Shown here piece by piece: positions 1 to 13,708 of a stretch of 64,000 nt of DNA. The DNA is from Paralichthys olivaceus (Eukaryota; Chordata; Actinopteri; Pleuronectiformes; Paralichthyidae): the NCBI RefSeq assembly GCF_024713975.1, contig NC_091112.1:2774001-2838000 (forward strand), in the 5' to 3' direction. The number at the start of each line of letters is the position of its first letter. The stretch's first letter is position 1. Below the pieces are notes generated by a model. It was not told the origin of the DNA and did no database searches. It saw only the letters and a program-made list of their open reading frames with translations. The position numbers and the translations under genes were made by a program.

Positions 1-1836
1 AAAAAGTAGCTTAAGTTTACAGTTTAATAATCAAACTGATGAAAAAGCAGATTTAAACTGAGACTAGGTGGAATGAACTGATGTAGACTCGTCTGTTGTG
101 AGGATGCTGCACAGAGGTGAGGAGGTCAGGTTCTACCTCTTCCAACATCACTGTGGCACGATGCCCAGTTCAGAGGCAGCTGGCATCGCTTGGTGAACGT
201 GCACACACACGTTTGCACTCACACAGCTATTTGCTCGCCTTTCAGTTCAGGTAGCAGCCGCTTTGACTTGGCAGCTGCTCCTCTCAGTCAGCAGAGGGTG
301 GAGGGCCTGAGCGGGAAGAGGGAGGGAGGACAGGAGACGGGCAGAGGGAGATAGGGGAGGGGGGAGATAGGGGAGGGAGGAGATAAGGGGCGGAGAGCGA
401 GAGGCAACTTGACACAAGAGACACAAAAGGTGAATGGAAGTGTGTTTTTACTCTGCTGGAGATGGAGGAGGAAAAGTAGAGAATAGGTCAAAGTGTAAAA
501 TCCCAGGTAAATGTCAGACGTATGCATTTACAGGCCTACAAGTTATAGATGGGTCAAAAACAGGTTCTGCTGAACACTTCAACATGTCCAAAGGTTGGGA
601 GGAAACCTGCATGTATAAATATATGCAATGACCCACACCTGTGTGAAAATGTGCTGCACAAAGCATCTCATACTTTGAAACTCTGACACCACGGGCTACA
701 ACATTGTTGAGTGACTGCCATTCATAACCAGAGGCTCAAAAATGTGGTCTGAGCCAGTTATAATCACGAGAATGACACGGTCCGTTAGTGATTCTTAACA
801 GCGCCTGCCTTTTAAACAACTCCTTGTTTAAAGTGTCTTTCTCCCAGCCACCGTACAGAGATCAGACTTATTTGTGATTATAGGAGCTTTGATCACGGCT
901 TGTCCGTGAAAATCAAACATGTTATAACTCCTCTCTGGAAACACCTCCGGCTGACTTGGCTCCATCTGAGAGCGTCTGCGCTTGCGTTATGTGCTGTTCA
1001 TCAATACGTCATGTGACACCAATCACCAAAAGAACCAGGGACTGTCAGTTTATAATGAACTCTGTATTACATTAAAAACAACAACACTGTTTGGAGTCCA
1101 AGCAAAGATTCGAGACAGTTTGTTTACAGTGTCACACGTGAACTGCTGGAAACATCCGTTTTCTAATGTCCTTAAATATCTGATGTGAGTTATATTCTGA
1201 AGGAAAAAAAAAAAAGTACAATTAAAGAACTTAGAGAGAACACAGGTTGTTGTCTCTGTTGAAGATCACTTCAGTGAAACATAGTTAAAGAGCAGATTTT
1301 TATCTTATCACATTCTGCTGTGCACCAGTCTGTGTAAAGCTGTGCACAGAAAGAATAGGAAGAATGAAAACTACTGATTGTACCACAACATCCCTGTTAC
1401 TCAACTGTACACAACTTAAAAGCAACACGCACAAGCTTCCCTGTACATTAAGTTCATGTTGGAACTGTAACAAACACCCAAAATACGGCTTATACCCCAA
1501 ACTACTACACTTACTGTTCCATTTATGTAACTGAGTCTGATATCTGATAATTGTGGAAAGACATATTTGACATATTTAATCTCATTGTGCTGCTAAAGGA
1601 AAAGTCAGGGGACCTTCACCATCGTCTGGGGACGATAAAGATCTGGACAAAGTGTCACAACAATCCATGAAGCGCATGTTCAGCTATCGCACAGTGAAAA
1701 GTGAAAACTTTGTCCAGACAAACTGTTTCCGCCTCTGCAGGAGAAAACATAGCCTCTGGCGATCTGATGACTGAACGGAGCAGAGTACAGCTAGAAGCCG
1801 TGTTCTTATTCCAGACACACACTAGAACGGGGTGAG

Positions 1837-1838
<2 letters not shown>

Positions 1839-1872
<34 letters not shown>
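1839..1872. repeat. (GA)n microsatellite
   Basis: An uninterrupted GA dinucleotide run of about 17 units lies in the gene-poor left flank. It has no link to a gene. Confidence 0.95.
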
Positions 1873-1874
<2 letters not shown>

Positions 1875-2019
1875 TCTGAGATGTGTGTTTAATTGTGTGT
1901 GTGAGTGTGTGAGTGTGTGAGGGAGAATGTGATTCAACCAGCAGACTGGCAGCCAGTTTCTAGCAGAGCGTCAGTGGTGAGTCATCTTGTAGGAGTGGTG
2001 GTGGTTATAGCAACAAGGG

Positions 2020-2580
2020 ACCTGAGCTTTAAACCACTGAGTGAAACGTGTTTGTTACACAGACCCACAGCGACCAGTCTAATTCAAAGCTTTCCACTTT
2101 CTTCATTTAAAAAAGGGACTTGTCCACATACTTTTGACAATATAACATTATAGAGAGTACAAAATAGATGTGATTAAATATTTTTCCATGATAACCAAAT
2201 ACAACCATATACAAAAATATGCAGCAGCTATCTCTCTGGTAAAAATGTGTGTTTTCAATGTGAAAGTCTTTTATTTGATTATAATTGATTGATTTTGTGT
2301 TTTGCAGGGGGAAATATCACATAAGTATGAAACACAGCGGAAACAGGAAAGTATATTTTTATCTCTCGTCATGGCAACGAGAGATCCGGACGCTTAACGA
2401 CCGACTGAGAGAAACATGTTTGTCAGTACAGACACATGCTGTAGATAGACCAGTCTAATAATGCACAGCTTTGAGAGGACTGCTTTCTCCTCCCTCTGTG
2501 AGCCTGAGGCAAACCAGTAAACAAAATCACATACTTTTAGAAATGTGACATCGTGGAGAAAGAAAAAAATAGACATGACT
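2020..2580 (+). repeat. Diverged direct duplication
   Basis: Two blocks, about 2030-2175 and 2390-2580, share an ordered series of matching segments: an ACTGAG...GAAAC...TGTTTGT block, then GACCAGTCTAAT, then CAGCTTT/AAAGCTTT, then ACATACTTTT, then a final ATAGA(T/C)(G/A)TGA segment. Order and spacing are roughly kept, but the blocks are clearly diverged. This looks like an old tandem duplication or two copies of an unnamed repeat. I do not recognise the family. Confidence 0.5.
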
Positions 2581-2723
2581 CATATAGAAAAGAGTCCCAC
2601 CATCCTCGTGTTTCTCTAAACAATATTGATTCTAGTTTCAAATCCTTGGTTTGTCATCAGCAGCAGCACCACCAACCAGTCCTGCGTCAGAGTCTCTTCT
2701 GCCAGTTCTAAGAAACACGACTT

Positions 2724-2763
<40 letters not shown>

Positions 2764-2767
2764 TGTG
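2724..2767. repeat. (GT)n microsatellite
   Basis: A GT dinucleotide run of about 20 units ends in a TTGTGTG interruption. It lies outside any gene seen here. Confidence 0.95.
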
Positions 2768-5700
2768 CAGCAGAGGACGAAAGAAAAGGCCTCTGACTGA
2801 TTCAGAAAATCCCACAACACTGACATTCATGTGCATAGAGGCCGTTTCAACACAATCTAAATTGCAATGTCAGCACTGTATGCAAACACACTGTGAGCCA
2901 GAGGGGGAACAGTTCATGCAAATAAAGCACATTTACAACACACAGCTGGCTCCATATATCTCCTGTGTGCTGCTCCGCACCCCCCCCCCCACTGCTTCAC
3001 ACTTGCTAACTAAGTTCTCCCTTTTGGTGTCCGGGCTCTCGTCTGCATTTGTTTCACACCCGGAGTGTCGAGAAAAAGAGTAAATCCCAGGAAGAGAAGC
3101 TGTTTGATTCCACCTCTGACCTCTGCTGTGGGGGCTGCAGGGCGCTTCATTTGTTCACCTCTGGTCTGACTGCAGACACAATCAAACCAGGAGGTGAACA
3201 TCTCTCTACAAACTGTGTCTTTCATAGTTTCTTTTATTCTTCAGCCCATTTGTTTATGCTATTTATAAATAGATACTGATCTGTAACGCCTGTTAGAATA
3301 TTGTACGAAATATTGGACTGTATAAATCAACCCGACTTCTTTCAGTGATGTTTTTGCACAAAATTTATTTTTACAAGGTTTTAGAAATAGAACCAGAAAG
3401 TAGATTGTTCCCCTGCGGCCAGTTTTACTTTTGAAATTACTTCCAGCTACAATTGTCCTCCACATAATCACATGACCCTGATGAAGACTGTGCAAATTAA
3501 AGGGGAACTACAGTTTGTAAGATAGAAACAAAGGTGGAGAAAAAAGAGTGAAAAAAAGTGAATAATGAAATCAGTTGTTTCTGTAGATGTGTTGTGAATT
3601 CTTACAAACCTCAGATATTGTAATTTGTACTCCACAACAGTGCCTGATAGATTCTTTGGCACATTGAGCTTAATAATAGATAAAGATGGACTCTTATGAG
3701 CCCAGGGGAGAATTGTATTGCATTATATCACTATATAAAGTCATAAACTCTTTAAATCATATTTATATAAAGGCATCGACAATTATAAATAATACGTATT
3801 ATATTCTAAAACAAGGCAGAACTTCTACATATGATATCTGGATATTTATTCTTTCAATTTAACTCAAGTAAAAGTGTTTCACAGGATTTCTACTGTGACT
3901 CAAGTCAAACTACATTTGAATAAAGATTCACAGTGGAGGCATCATGTCGATGTTTTATTATTATTAATTATTAGAATAAAGTGAATTTGTCTCGTTTAAA
4001 AATTATGATGAAAGAGATTGTAACACTGTGTAAACTGGTGGAGGGACAGAACGTGTAGTCGACATGGGGGACGATTATTGCTGCTGCACCGCACCGGCTT
4101 CATTCTAAGAACTTCCGGTTCATTTCTATATTAAAAAATAAATAAATAAATAAAACTCTGACGCAAAGTTTAAACAGAGAAGTGACGTAATCACCCGGCA
4201 ACGATGACTCATGTCCGGGTGTGACTTCTGAGAAACGTGGAGAAATAATGAAATGTACAGAGACTGAGATATTAAATCATTGAACTCATGAACAAGGTGA
4301 CGCGTGAGGATGATTTAGGATCAATGAGTAAATCAAACTCTGTTTTTAAGTGGACTTTATTTCTGTCACTCATTGATTTTGAATTTCTGACAAATACAAA
4401 AATAAAACTTTCACAAACTGGCTCTGATCTTATTTTGTTTCAGTTTGAGACCTTTGCTTATTTTGATTTTCATTATCTTGCCCCACCTCGTGGCTGTAGA
4501 GAGGAACTGTTCACAATCAAACACTATCTTGTCCCGTCAGTCACACAGATTCAGATTCAGACACCGTTATTATTATAATTATTGTTCATGTGTGTGTTTA
4601 TGACAAACTGCTGTGTCCCAGGGTTCTAAGCAGCTGTGAGATCAAATGTATTATTATTATTTACCCCTTTTGGTGGCGTTTATTGCTGGCCGCGTTCAAA
4701 TTACTGTAAAAACTTTAATGAAGTCTGACACTGTTGTTTGAGAAAGACGTTGTCGTGTTCGTTTATTCACACAGGGGATACACCAGGTTTGAATATATTG
4801 AGATATGTGTTGAAGGAAATTTCCGCCAAAATGTTTATAAAAAAATTAAAAAGTCAGCTTTTCTTGGAAATGTAATTACACACAGAAATCATGGTCTGAT
4901 ATGAAAAAGTTTATCGTGTATATTTTTCATTCTTGCCAGATAATAACAGCAACATCCATAAATGTAAACTCACAAAAAACAATTGTATCTAAATATAAGG
5001 AATCTTCTTCCTTTTCTATTTCTTCACTTTTTAAATTATTATTTTTTATTTTACTGTACCTATTCGATATGTATCAAAAATCTGTGGACATGAAATCCAC
5101 AACAGGCTCATGAACAAATCCAAACAGCAGATAAACTGAAAATCAAACACAGACGGAGCAAAGTCTGCATCAGCACTGATGTAAATAAAAACAAAGCAAA
5201 CATGTGAGGCCTCAGCTTCACGATCATATTGGAGATTAATAAGTGTTTATTCTACAATAACACCTAAATTAGACTGGGGGGAGTTTTGTTCAAGTAAGTT
5301 ACTTTGGCTGTTACTATAATAACAGATAAATTAAATAAAGGAATTTAATATTTCTCCACCAGAGCGACACTGAGGTCTGAGCTAAAACTAATACAACAGT
5401 CCTGCAACAAATCCTCCTGTAGGAAGTGGATCGTTTTAGTTTCTATTTCTATTTGATTTGTTGCATGCTTTTAAAATTGAAATTCCTAATATCACAATAC
5501 AACAAACTGAACGTTGACTGCAGTAGCTTCATCCAAGTGTTCCTAATAAAGTGGACTAGTGTCTGTTCTGCCATTTAAAGGGAACATGCACATAATGTAG
5601 ATTTTCTTTGTTGTGATTTGAGATTAAAGGAGTTAAATGAAGGTTATTTGAGACGGTAACATATTAACACAGGGTGGCATGTTTTAAATCTTCTAGAGAG

Positions 5701-7082
5701 GAGTCAAACAGAAGCAGCGGATGCGAACCTGACAGCAGCAGCAGCAGAAGAAGAGACGTGATGTCACTATCATGTCCACGTACAACAAGATTCTCTACAC
5801 AATAAATTAAACTAAGGCATGAACACACTGTGTCTGTAAAACATTGCACATTTTCAAAGCAAAACATTTTTACATGTCATATCTTTACAGTCACAGTGCA
5901 GCATGATATAGTGCATGAGTCAGAGATGCTCCCACATTAGATTCTTCTTGATGCAGATTCTGATATTTGTCCTTTGGGTATTGGCCGATACTGAATACCA
6001 ATCTGATACCAGTGCATTTAAAAACATGGAAATATAATAGCGGAACAATATAAGTGGATCTTCGGATGCTTTATGAGATTACTAGTGTTGTTCTTATTAT
6101 TACTAACTGTGTTATAAGTTATCAGGGGCAGTGAAGCGCAACTTCTGCTTGAGAGAAGTGATGAGAACATTTCAGCATTTCAGGTTTTCAGGTGCTGGTA
6201 TTGAACCATTTCTCGTAAAAGTTTACAAACAAATCCAGTCATTGCTTTGGAAGTTGAGCATAAAAACGTCTAAATAACAAGTAAAAGAACTAATCCTGGA
6301 AACTTTGTTTTGTAAAATATTGGCACTCGTATCGCACATAAGGCTTTTTGGTTTCTTTGTGGAAAGTGCTTCTTCTGGTCAAATGGACAGTGAAGACGTG
6401 GTCAGAGATTAAGCAGCGTAAGAAATGTGGTCTGATCATAAAACACTTGGTCCCATTTTCTTCACTGTCCGAGAAAAACGAAACAATATGTTTTAAAAAG
6501 CACGTCCACCCCCGCTCTCTCTCCACATTCACACTCACCTTTTAGACAAAAGGCAAAAATGCCCCAAATCCTTCAGTAGTAAATATTGTTCTCATTTAAA
6601 GAGCTGGACCGTTAAAACACAAGTTCTCCATTGGAAACTGCCGAGAGTGTCCAGCAGGTGATGAATCATTTCAGTGCAAACAGTCAGTCTGTCCATTTGA
6701 CTTCAACACACTCGGAACATCCAGCTGCTTTTCTCAACTCAACTCAAAATGTGATAAAACTGCTCCATCGTTTCAAACTCTTTGCTAAAACTATTGTGCT
6801 AATTCATTAAAAAAACTCTTTGCTTTAACGTTCAAAGACCTGACACACGTATTAAAGATACAAATACTGCACTGACACAGTAGAACCATCGAGACGTCCT
6901 GCTTCTACAACTTCTATGATTCAAATATTATTCTGTTCTGCTGCCACCTGTTTTTAACATCGGCCTTTTACACTCTTTGATTTGAATTTTCAGAGGTAGA
7001 ACTTTCTCTGTTTGAAAGTAAACATCCTGCTTATCTGTATTTTATATAAAAGTGGAGCTGGATTATTTGTACTTGTGTTTTT

Positions 7083-7302
7083 TTATGTTGAGATGGACCT
7101 GCTGCTCTTCCTCTCCACCTCCGCCCTCTCCTCCTCCGTGAGGGCCCACGGCTGAATCTTCCCGCTGCCGAATATGACGAAGACGAGAGCGCCGGCTGCG
7201 TTGATCCCGGCCGCAACCCAGAACACCATCTGCCAGCCTGCCAGTGTGTGCTGCCAACCAGAGAAGAAGACATCAATGGTGTGTAACTGTAACGACTATG
7301 TG

Positions 7303-7337
<35 letters not shown>

Positions 7338-8729
7338 GTGACATTAATCATTTAGACAAAGGTACATTTTATAGTTTGAGGATAACTAATGTTTGTGAAT
7401 AATCAATAACACGGTCTGATATGCTGACGTAGTGATCGACCTACATCTTTTGTGAAGTATCCGGTCACTATCGGTGCCACGACACCAGGGATGGTCCCAA
7501 ACGTGTTGGTGATTCCCAGAAGAAATCCTGCGTACCTTCAGGGGACAAGGAGAAATGTTGTCTTCAGTATTTCCTAAGATACACAGAGGGAGTGACGGAT
7601 ACTTTCACTGAAACTAAACGTTGTATTAGAGCGACTGAATATTAATACTGACGCCATTTTGGACTCTAGTGTTACACAAACTAAACAAATGATATCGACT
7701 TTTGTTCGTTGAAACGCTCGTCAACACAAATGTGGATATTTCTGAGCAGGGAGAGACGGTAACACCCACCGAGGGGCGATGTCTATCTGATTGATGAAGA
7801 CTCCGGAGGCGCTGACCCCACCGGTGGTCATGGAGAGCGTGAGGAAGGTGACGGTGAGGACGTGGCTGCAGCCGGCGTACACCACAGCCACGAGGAAAAC
7901 TGTGGGAAACAAAAGACCTGCAGGGAGGAGGAGGAGGAGGAGGAGGAGGAGGAGGGCGTTAGGGAAGGAGGGAGACACCTGCACATACATGAACAGTGCA
8001 TCTGACACACAAAGACGATCTGGGGAACACTTGCCTGTGACAGTGAAGAGTTTGCGCACGGCGGTGATGCTGAGCAGCCTCCTCTCGATGAGGCTGTCAG
8101 CTGCGACGCCCGACAGCGTGGAGAGCACAAAGGCACCGAGATACGGCAGAGCGGACAGGAAGCCGTTCTGAGGACGGAGACACAGATTCAGACGTTTGAT
8201 GAATGAAGCTTGTTTTTCCGTCGCTGGTTCTTTAAAAGACGATACGTTTTTTGCTATCTACCATTCTATTAAAGGAAAACTCACCGATTTGAGGTCAAAG
8301 TGCAGGATGTTGTTCATGTATGTGGGCAGGGAGGTGAGCATGGCGTAGTAGGACCAGTTCGAACACATCTGGGTGATGATGATCGCCCACAGGGGGACGG
8401 ACAGCAGCATGGGCACCACGGGGACGGACCAGCCGTGACCCGTGCCCTGTCGTTTCAGATTAGACCAGAGCATGAAAACTTTAAACACAATCCACAAACA
8501 GCACAAAACCGACACACGTAGAAATAAAACACGAAGGACGGGAAGAGAAAGTAACAACAAGAGTGAGAACAGGAAGAGAAACGGAAACAGGAAGTTTAAA
8601 AGCGGATTGAAGAATGATAAAACAATGGAGGCAGAAAGAACAACAACACCTAAAACTCCCCCTTCTGATTTATTCAAACTATATAAATGCGTGTTTATAA
8701 TTTATGTGTAATATCCTTTACAGATTCAT

Positions 8730-8801
<72 letters not shown>

Positions 8802-11061
8802 TGTAGTATAAGGCACAAATGTTTGCATACTTCAATTGAATATGAATTAAAGCTTTTTATTTTTTGGTCCATGTCTCTTCTGATAACACGGAGAAGGCGG
8901 AGTTTATGAACGATACTGCAGCCAGCCACCAGGGGGCGATTTAGATTTGGGAGCTGTCCATCTTGACTTACAGTCGATGATCAAACATTCAATCAGGAGA
9001 AAAACTACTGACAACAAATACAGGTTAGAATCTGTATTTGTACATGTACACTTGTACGAGTGGAGTCACTGTAATAATACTTTGTTTCATGTATTTATGT
9101 CCAAGATCTAAAGTCATATGAGGTTGAGTTTTTTTCCTCTGATCAATATTCTCATCTCTGCATCTCACAAACTGAGAAGAAATCTGAGAGGGTAACGTTT
9201 CCCTCAGGCTTGAACCTTGTGATCGTCTCTTCCATTTGTTTCCACTGTCACTTACTTTCTAACCAGAAGACGTGAGAGACGCGTTTTAAATAAAACGTCG
9301 GTTAATGTTTCGTGCGCACACCTGAGGCCCAATAGAGTTGATGATGTAATCTCTCTCCTCTGTGCTGATTTGACGATGAGTCCGAGGGTCATCTGACACG
9401 AAAATGAACCAGAAGACGGCCCAGAGGCAGCCGGCTCCTCCTGAGAGACACAGAGACAGAGAGACAGGGAGACAGAGAGACAGAGAGACAGTTATTGTTT
9501 CACCTTGATGTTGGTTTTCCCTTTAATTTCTCTGCCGTCCCTACATGAGGATGTGATCTTGTTCTCACCACAGATGTAGAACACAGCGGGCCAGCCCAGC
9601 GTTTGACAGATGAAGCCCGTGAGCGGCAGAGCCACAAAGGCTCCAAAGCTTGACCCGGATCCCGACAGCGTCATCAGACGAGAGCGCTCCAGAGGGGGAG
9701 CCCACCGAGCCCACATCGCCATCATGGCCGGGAACGTGACTCCCTGAAGAAACAGCGAGACGGAGAAAGACTGAGACAAAAACAAACGATGATCTTGTTT
9801 TTTCAGTAAAAGAACGTTTTCACTTTTAAGTTTCCTGCAGCTTCCTGAGACACGTGCGACTCCACTACCCAGCATCCTCTTACCTCGCCAAAGCCCTCCA
9901 GAGCTCGCAGTGCGAACAGCCAGGTCACACCGAACTGAGCAGCCAAGGGGGTGAGGAGGGTGAGGGCAGCCGTGCCCAACACACCCAGCCCCAAGAAGAC
10001 TTTCCCCCCGTAGAGACCGGCCAGGTAACCCCCCGGGATCTGCGTGAACAGGTAGCCGAAGAAGAAGGCCCCCAGGAGCCAGCCCTGAGTCTCCGAGTCC
10101 CAGGGATACTGAGGGACCTGGGATCAGAGGACGGACAGATGCAGGTCAAGTTCAGAGACTTTTTAACCAGTTTCACTGCTTTTTAAGACTTTTCAAGATT
10201 CAACAAAAGTTTTTACCCCCTCTGGTTGTGGGAACGTGTCACTGCTGTTTTCCATCCCCGACGGCATCGGACACGCGTGCACGACGGAGCTGTTCGGACC
10301 CGGCGTGGGCTCAGTGATGTTCACCATGGCGACCATGGCAACACTGAGGTTGACACGGAGGCCGTAGACCACGCTGAACCCGAGGAACATGAGGACGGCG
10401 AGGTTGAGACGAGCGGAGCAGCACTTTGGAGGAGCTGCTGACACACAGAACAATGGCGTTAGCATTTGGACCTTTGATGCAGGATACAAGGTATATTCAT
10501 ATTTGACATTTTTATTATTTACAGTTTCCATTTTTTTATATTTCCATTTTTCCATTTTCTCTGGAAACACAATATAGTAAAGAATTAATTTGGACTTTTT
10601 GGCTTCTGCGATAAACTAAAGGCTTCTTTGCGTATTTCTTCTTCATGTGTTTGGTTCAGTATTATGTGATTTTAGTTTGACTGCCTCCTCACATGTCTTT
10701 TATAACTGACAAAGTGCCGACGTGAATGTGACTCTGCAACAACTGCAAACACCTTCCCTCTGTCATCCTAACGTGATCATCACAGTAAACACATTTTTAG
10801 GTTTTTAGACTTCTCGTTTGACAAATTAAGACATTTCCCAACATCACTTTGGAATCCCTAAGATAAATACAACTGAAATAACTGGAAAGTTGTGTCGAGA
10901 GGAAAGTCCAAACTCCTCATTGAATAAAAATGTCCTGATAAGAACAGAAACAAACCCGCGTCGGTCTTGATGAGCGGCTCCACGTCCTCCACGTCCTCCT
11001 CGTCCTCCTCGTCCTCCTCTGAAGAGGCTGCGTTGATAGAGAAGCCATGTTGTCGCTGCAT
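7083..11061 (-). CDS. slc17a5: Sialin-type SLC17 transporter
   Basis: Predicted proton-coupled organic-anion (sialic acid) exporter of the lysosomal membrane, major facilitator superfamily. Ten coding exons on the minus strand: 11061-10956, 10434-10217, 10117-9884, 9743-9569, 9440-9322, 8446-8285, 8167-8035, 7917-7770, 7535-7445, 7250-7083. All phases fit and give 517 residues (human sialin 495). Recognisable blocks include [48 protein letters not shown] and [19 protein letters not shown]. The N-terminus is acidic and carries DVEPLI, an acidic-dileucine lysosomal sorting signal of the [DE]xxxL[LI] type. The start used is the first ATG in the exon; an untranslated first exon ends at 13553. Intron 7 has a GC donor. 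The His of the sialin/VGLUT block FPAxHxxW is Met here, so this may be a diverged paralogue rather than strict slc17a5. Confidence 0.85.
7299..7340. repeat. (GT)n microsatellite in intron
   Basis: A GT run in the last intron of the sialin-like gene, between its exons at 7445-7535 and 7083-7250. Confidence 0.95.
7918..8034 (-). other. GC-AG intron with (CCT)n tract
   Basis: This 117-bp intron of the sialin-like gene begins G|GCAAGT on the minus strand, the usual context of GC donors, and ends CCTGCAG. The reading frame is kept only if the GC site is used: a phase-1 G joins GT CTT TTG, giving VTG-LLFP as in the family. Its polypyrimidine tract is a run of CCT triplets, seen as GGA repeats at 7924-7955 on the plus strand. 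Confidence 0.8.
8735..8796. repeat. (TA)n microsatellite in intron
   Basis: A pure TA run of about 31 units lies in the 0.9-kb intron of the sialin-like gene (8447-9321). It may form a cruciform and is likely length-polymorphic. Confidence 0.95.
8917..8975 (+). repeat. Dispersed repeat, copy A
   Basis: It shares the block GCCAGCCACCAGGGGGCGAT with the copy at 16496, followed by GGGAGCTGTC and CCATCTT. It is shorter and more diverged than copies B and C. It resembles a short interspersed repeat that I associate with spiny-rayed fish genomes. It lies in a sialin-like gene intron. Confidence 0.7.
9443..9491. repeat. Degenerate GAGACA repeat
   Basis: A purine-rich run built of GACAGA/GAGACA units abuts the splice acceptor of the exon 9440-9322. 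On the minus strand it supplies the pyrimidine tract of that acceptor. Confidence 0.8.
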
Positions 11062-11093
11062 GGCCGTCGACTGAGCCAACGAAACACTAAAAT

Positions 11094-13553
11094 ACTGTAA
11101 AGCGACGTCAGTGAATCATGGCGTCCAGGAAATCTGTTGAAGACATGGAGATCAGATGTCAGAGCAAAACACAGACACACAAACAAACAGGATAAGAGAT
11201 AAACACGATTAAATGTGTGAATAAATGTGAGATCACATGAGACACACACAGACTTCACTTCAGAGCCTGAAACTGACAACACAACACAGTGGTTTTGTTG
11301 TTCATCCTCTGAAAGCGGTGAACTTTTCAGGAACTAAAACCACCCGTGACACACGTCTCTGCTCCAACTCACCACTGTGGTTTTGTAGAGGTTTCATTCG
11401 ACCTGAGGTCACAACGTCAGAAACAAGAGATGAGTAAGAAAATACCTGAAACCAAGTCAGAGCATCTCTGTTCATTCAGAGACCGGCAGCGATTCTGGTT
11501 TTACATAAAGTTTAACATGTTCTGAATTATATCTGTGAATCTGTGTTTAACTGGTGACCGCGTCCTCAGGCTGCAAGAGGAATGAAACATGATGCAGTCG
11601 GTTCAAAACAATCACACAATTATATTAGAACCTAGAGCTGCTGCGATTTCTCCATTTACCGATTCGACAGAAATTTAATTTGCAACTATTCTGATAATCC
11701 AATTTTGATTTTAGGGTTTTTTTCTGAGCAAAAATGACCAAATTTGCTGCTTCCAACATAAACATGAGGATTCAACTTAATATATTTGGGGTTTGGACTT
11801 TTGTTGAGACAGAACAAGACATTTAAACATTGAATAAACTTTGTCAAACAAAACAGTTGATTGAGGAAATAACTGGCAACTGTTTTTATTTATTTATTTC
11901 CTCTGCTGCCCGTGTTGATCTGGACTCAGTGACAGAGGAGATATTGTTTCTCATTATCTTCCTGGTTTAATAAAGGATAAATTAAACAATGTGCTCAGTT
12001 GCAGATCTAACATCATGAAAATGATCTGATTAGTGCTTTTACAAAACCAAACCGTGATTACTTTGTGTATTTAATGTGCTTAGTCATTGATAAATAAATG
12101 ACATCAAGTTTTTTTAGGCCATGATCTAAAAGCTGAGTCATTGTTTTAAGTTTCAAATCGCGATGACACCGACGAAAAAAACTTTCTACCAAACAGATTT
12201 TCAGGAACTGAGAAGAATGATGCACTCCTGACTTCATCTGCAGGTTTTTTTCGAGTTTGAGTTTCCTCACGAACTCAGTGACACATACGAGTTCAAATGA
12301 GGAATCCTGCCGCTGCAGCTCCTCAGTATCAGTTGTCACCTAAATGAACTCTTCTATCAGTGATTGATCCATTAATATTATCGCAAGTCTGAAGAATTCA
12401 TAGATTTCACAGTCCAGTCAATGTTTCAGTTCAATGACTCTTTTCTCAGAATCGAGTCATCAGCTCAAAAACTTCCATCACAACTTGCACAGATGTTCAG
12501 GAAACAGCAAAACATTTTATTTCTTTATTTATGTCAATCCTCACATTTGAGAAGCTGAAACTGGGTCCTGATGGTATCTTTGTTTAATAGTGATTAAAGT
12601 GGTTAATAACTTTGTTTGACTTTATATTCTAAAGCATCAGTGTGAATGTGACAAACCGGTAAAACAGGCCGTGTGAGGAGGAGACATGAAAGTGTCTCTG
12701 ACTCACTGAGCGAGTGTCTGTGCACATGTGTCGTGATGTCAGGGTCAATAATCCTGAGTCAGTCCGATAATGAAGGAAGGAAGATGTGTGAAATCTACAA
12801 TATTCAATATCGAAATTCCTCTGCATTAAACCGTCACATGTGCTGCCACCATGTCTGTCATAGTTTAGACAGTTCAAGTGTTTGAGCTGCCACCACTTTT
12901 AAAACACATCTGATCGTTTCCTGCACTCGAGTCTTAAAAAATAGATAGTTGCTCAATGTTTTTAGGAAATCAATCAATCAATCAATCAATCGGCTTGCTG
13001 TCTCAACAAGTCTTGACTGTTTGGGGCCACAAGCTGTGGACTAACTGAGAAAATAAAGTGAACAAAATCAATACACTCTTTCTTTTTCATTCTAAAACAA
13101 CAATTTCAGATATATTTTTATTGTTCAATTTAACTTTACTGGTGTATTCATGCATTTCAGCACTTCATAGAAGATCTGATACAAATAATGATGATTATTA
13201 TTATTATTGCATGTTTCACTTCATTTGCCATAAAATAATAACCATGTCTTTCTCAGCAACTTCATTATCAATTGTTCTGTGTCATGTGAAAATCCAGCTC
13301 AACCACTAATAGTAATAATACCACAAGTATACACTGCTGTACGTGAATAGTACTTCATTTACACACACACAGGTATTTCACTTTACTTTTCATCCTTCGA
13401 GTGGATTCACCTGACAGTCGAAAAAAAAAAAAAGTGGAACATGTAATTGAGCGTTTTCACAGTTTCTCACTGATAGAATAGTTTTTACAGTTTAATGAAC
13501 CTGCACTCAGGGACTCGGTGAGTTTAATGAGACTTCATTGAGTAAAACTCACC
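11094..13553 (-). other. Sialin-like gene intron 1 and 5' exon
   Basis: The coding exon starts after the acceptor TTTACAG at 11095, leaving a 33-nt leader before the ATG. The best upstream partner is a GC-rich exon ending CGGCAG|GTGAGT at 13553; its transcription start is probably near 13600. The intron between them (11095-13552) shows no gene. It contains an AATC tetranucleotide run at about 12968-12992. Confidence 0.6.
12968..12992. repeat. (AATC)n microsatellite
   Basis: About six AATC units in intron 1 of the sialin-like gene. Confidence 0.9.
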
Positions 13554-13708
13554 TGCCGGAGCGTCTCAGAGCCGCAGCAGCTGTGTCTCTGTGTGGAGAG
13601 TGGGAAACATGTCGCGGAGGAACCGGATCGTTTGTCTCGCGTCAGTAAAACAACAACATCTGAGCTCAGCTGCAGTTTTTCACCACAACAAGAGAAACCG
13701 TCACATGA

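Larger units (their letters stand above)
1..7082. other. Gene-poor flank, no supported gene
   Basis: I see no open reading frame with splice context or family resemblance on either strand here. The right end must contain the 3' untranslated region of the sialin-like gene, which runs leftward from 7083, but I could not place its polyadenylation site with confidence. The rest holds purine-rich low-complexity DNA near 295-410, GA and GT microsatellites, and a diverged local duplication at about 2020-2580. The short reading frames here are compositional shadows. Confidence 0.6.

Noticed and set aside
5730-5750. Short CAG-type run read as poly-Leu/Ser on minus
   Set aside because: Only a few triplets in gene-poor DNA with no coding context.
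8258-8677. 139-residue minus-strand frame with a hydrophobic N-terminal half
   Set aside because: Its C-terminal part is the real sialin-like exon (8285-8446); the rest is intron read-through of T-rich DNA.
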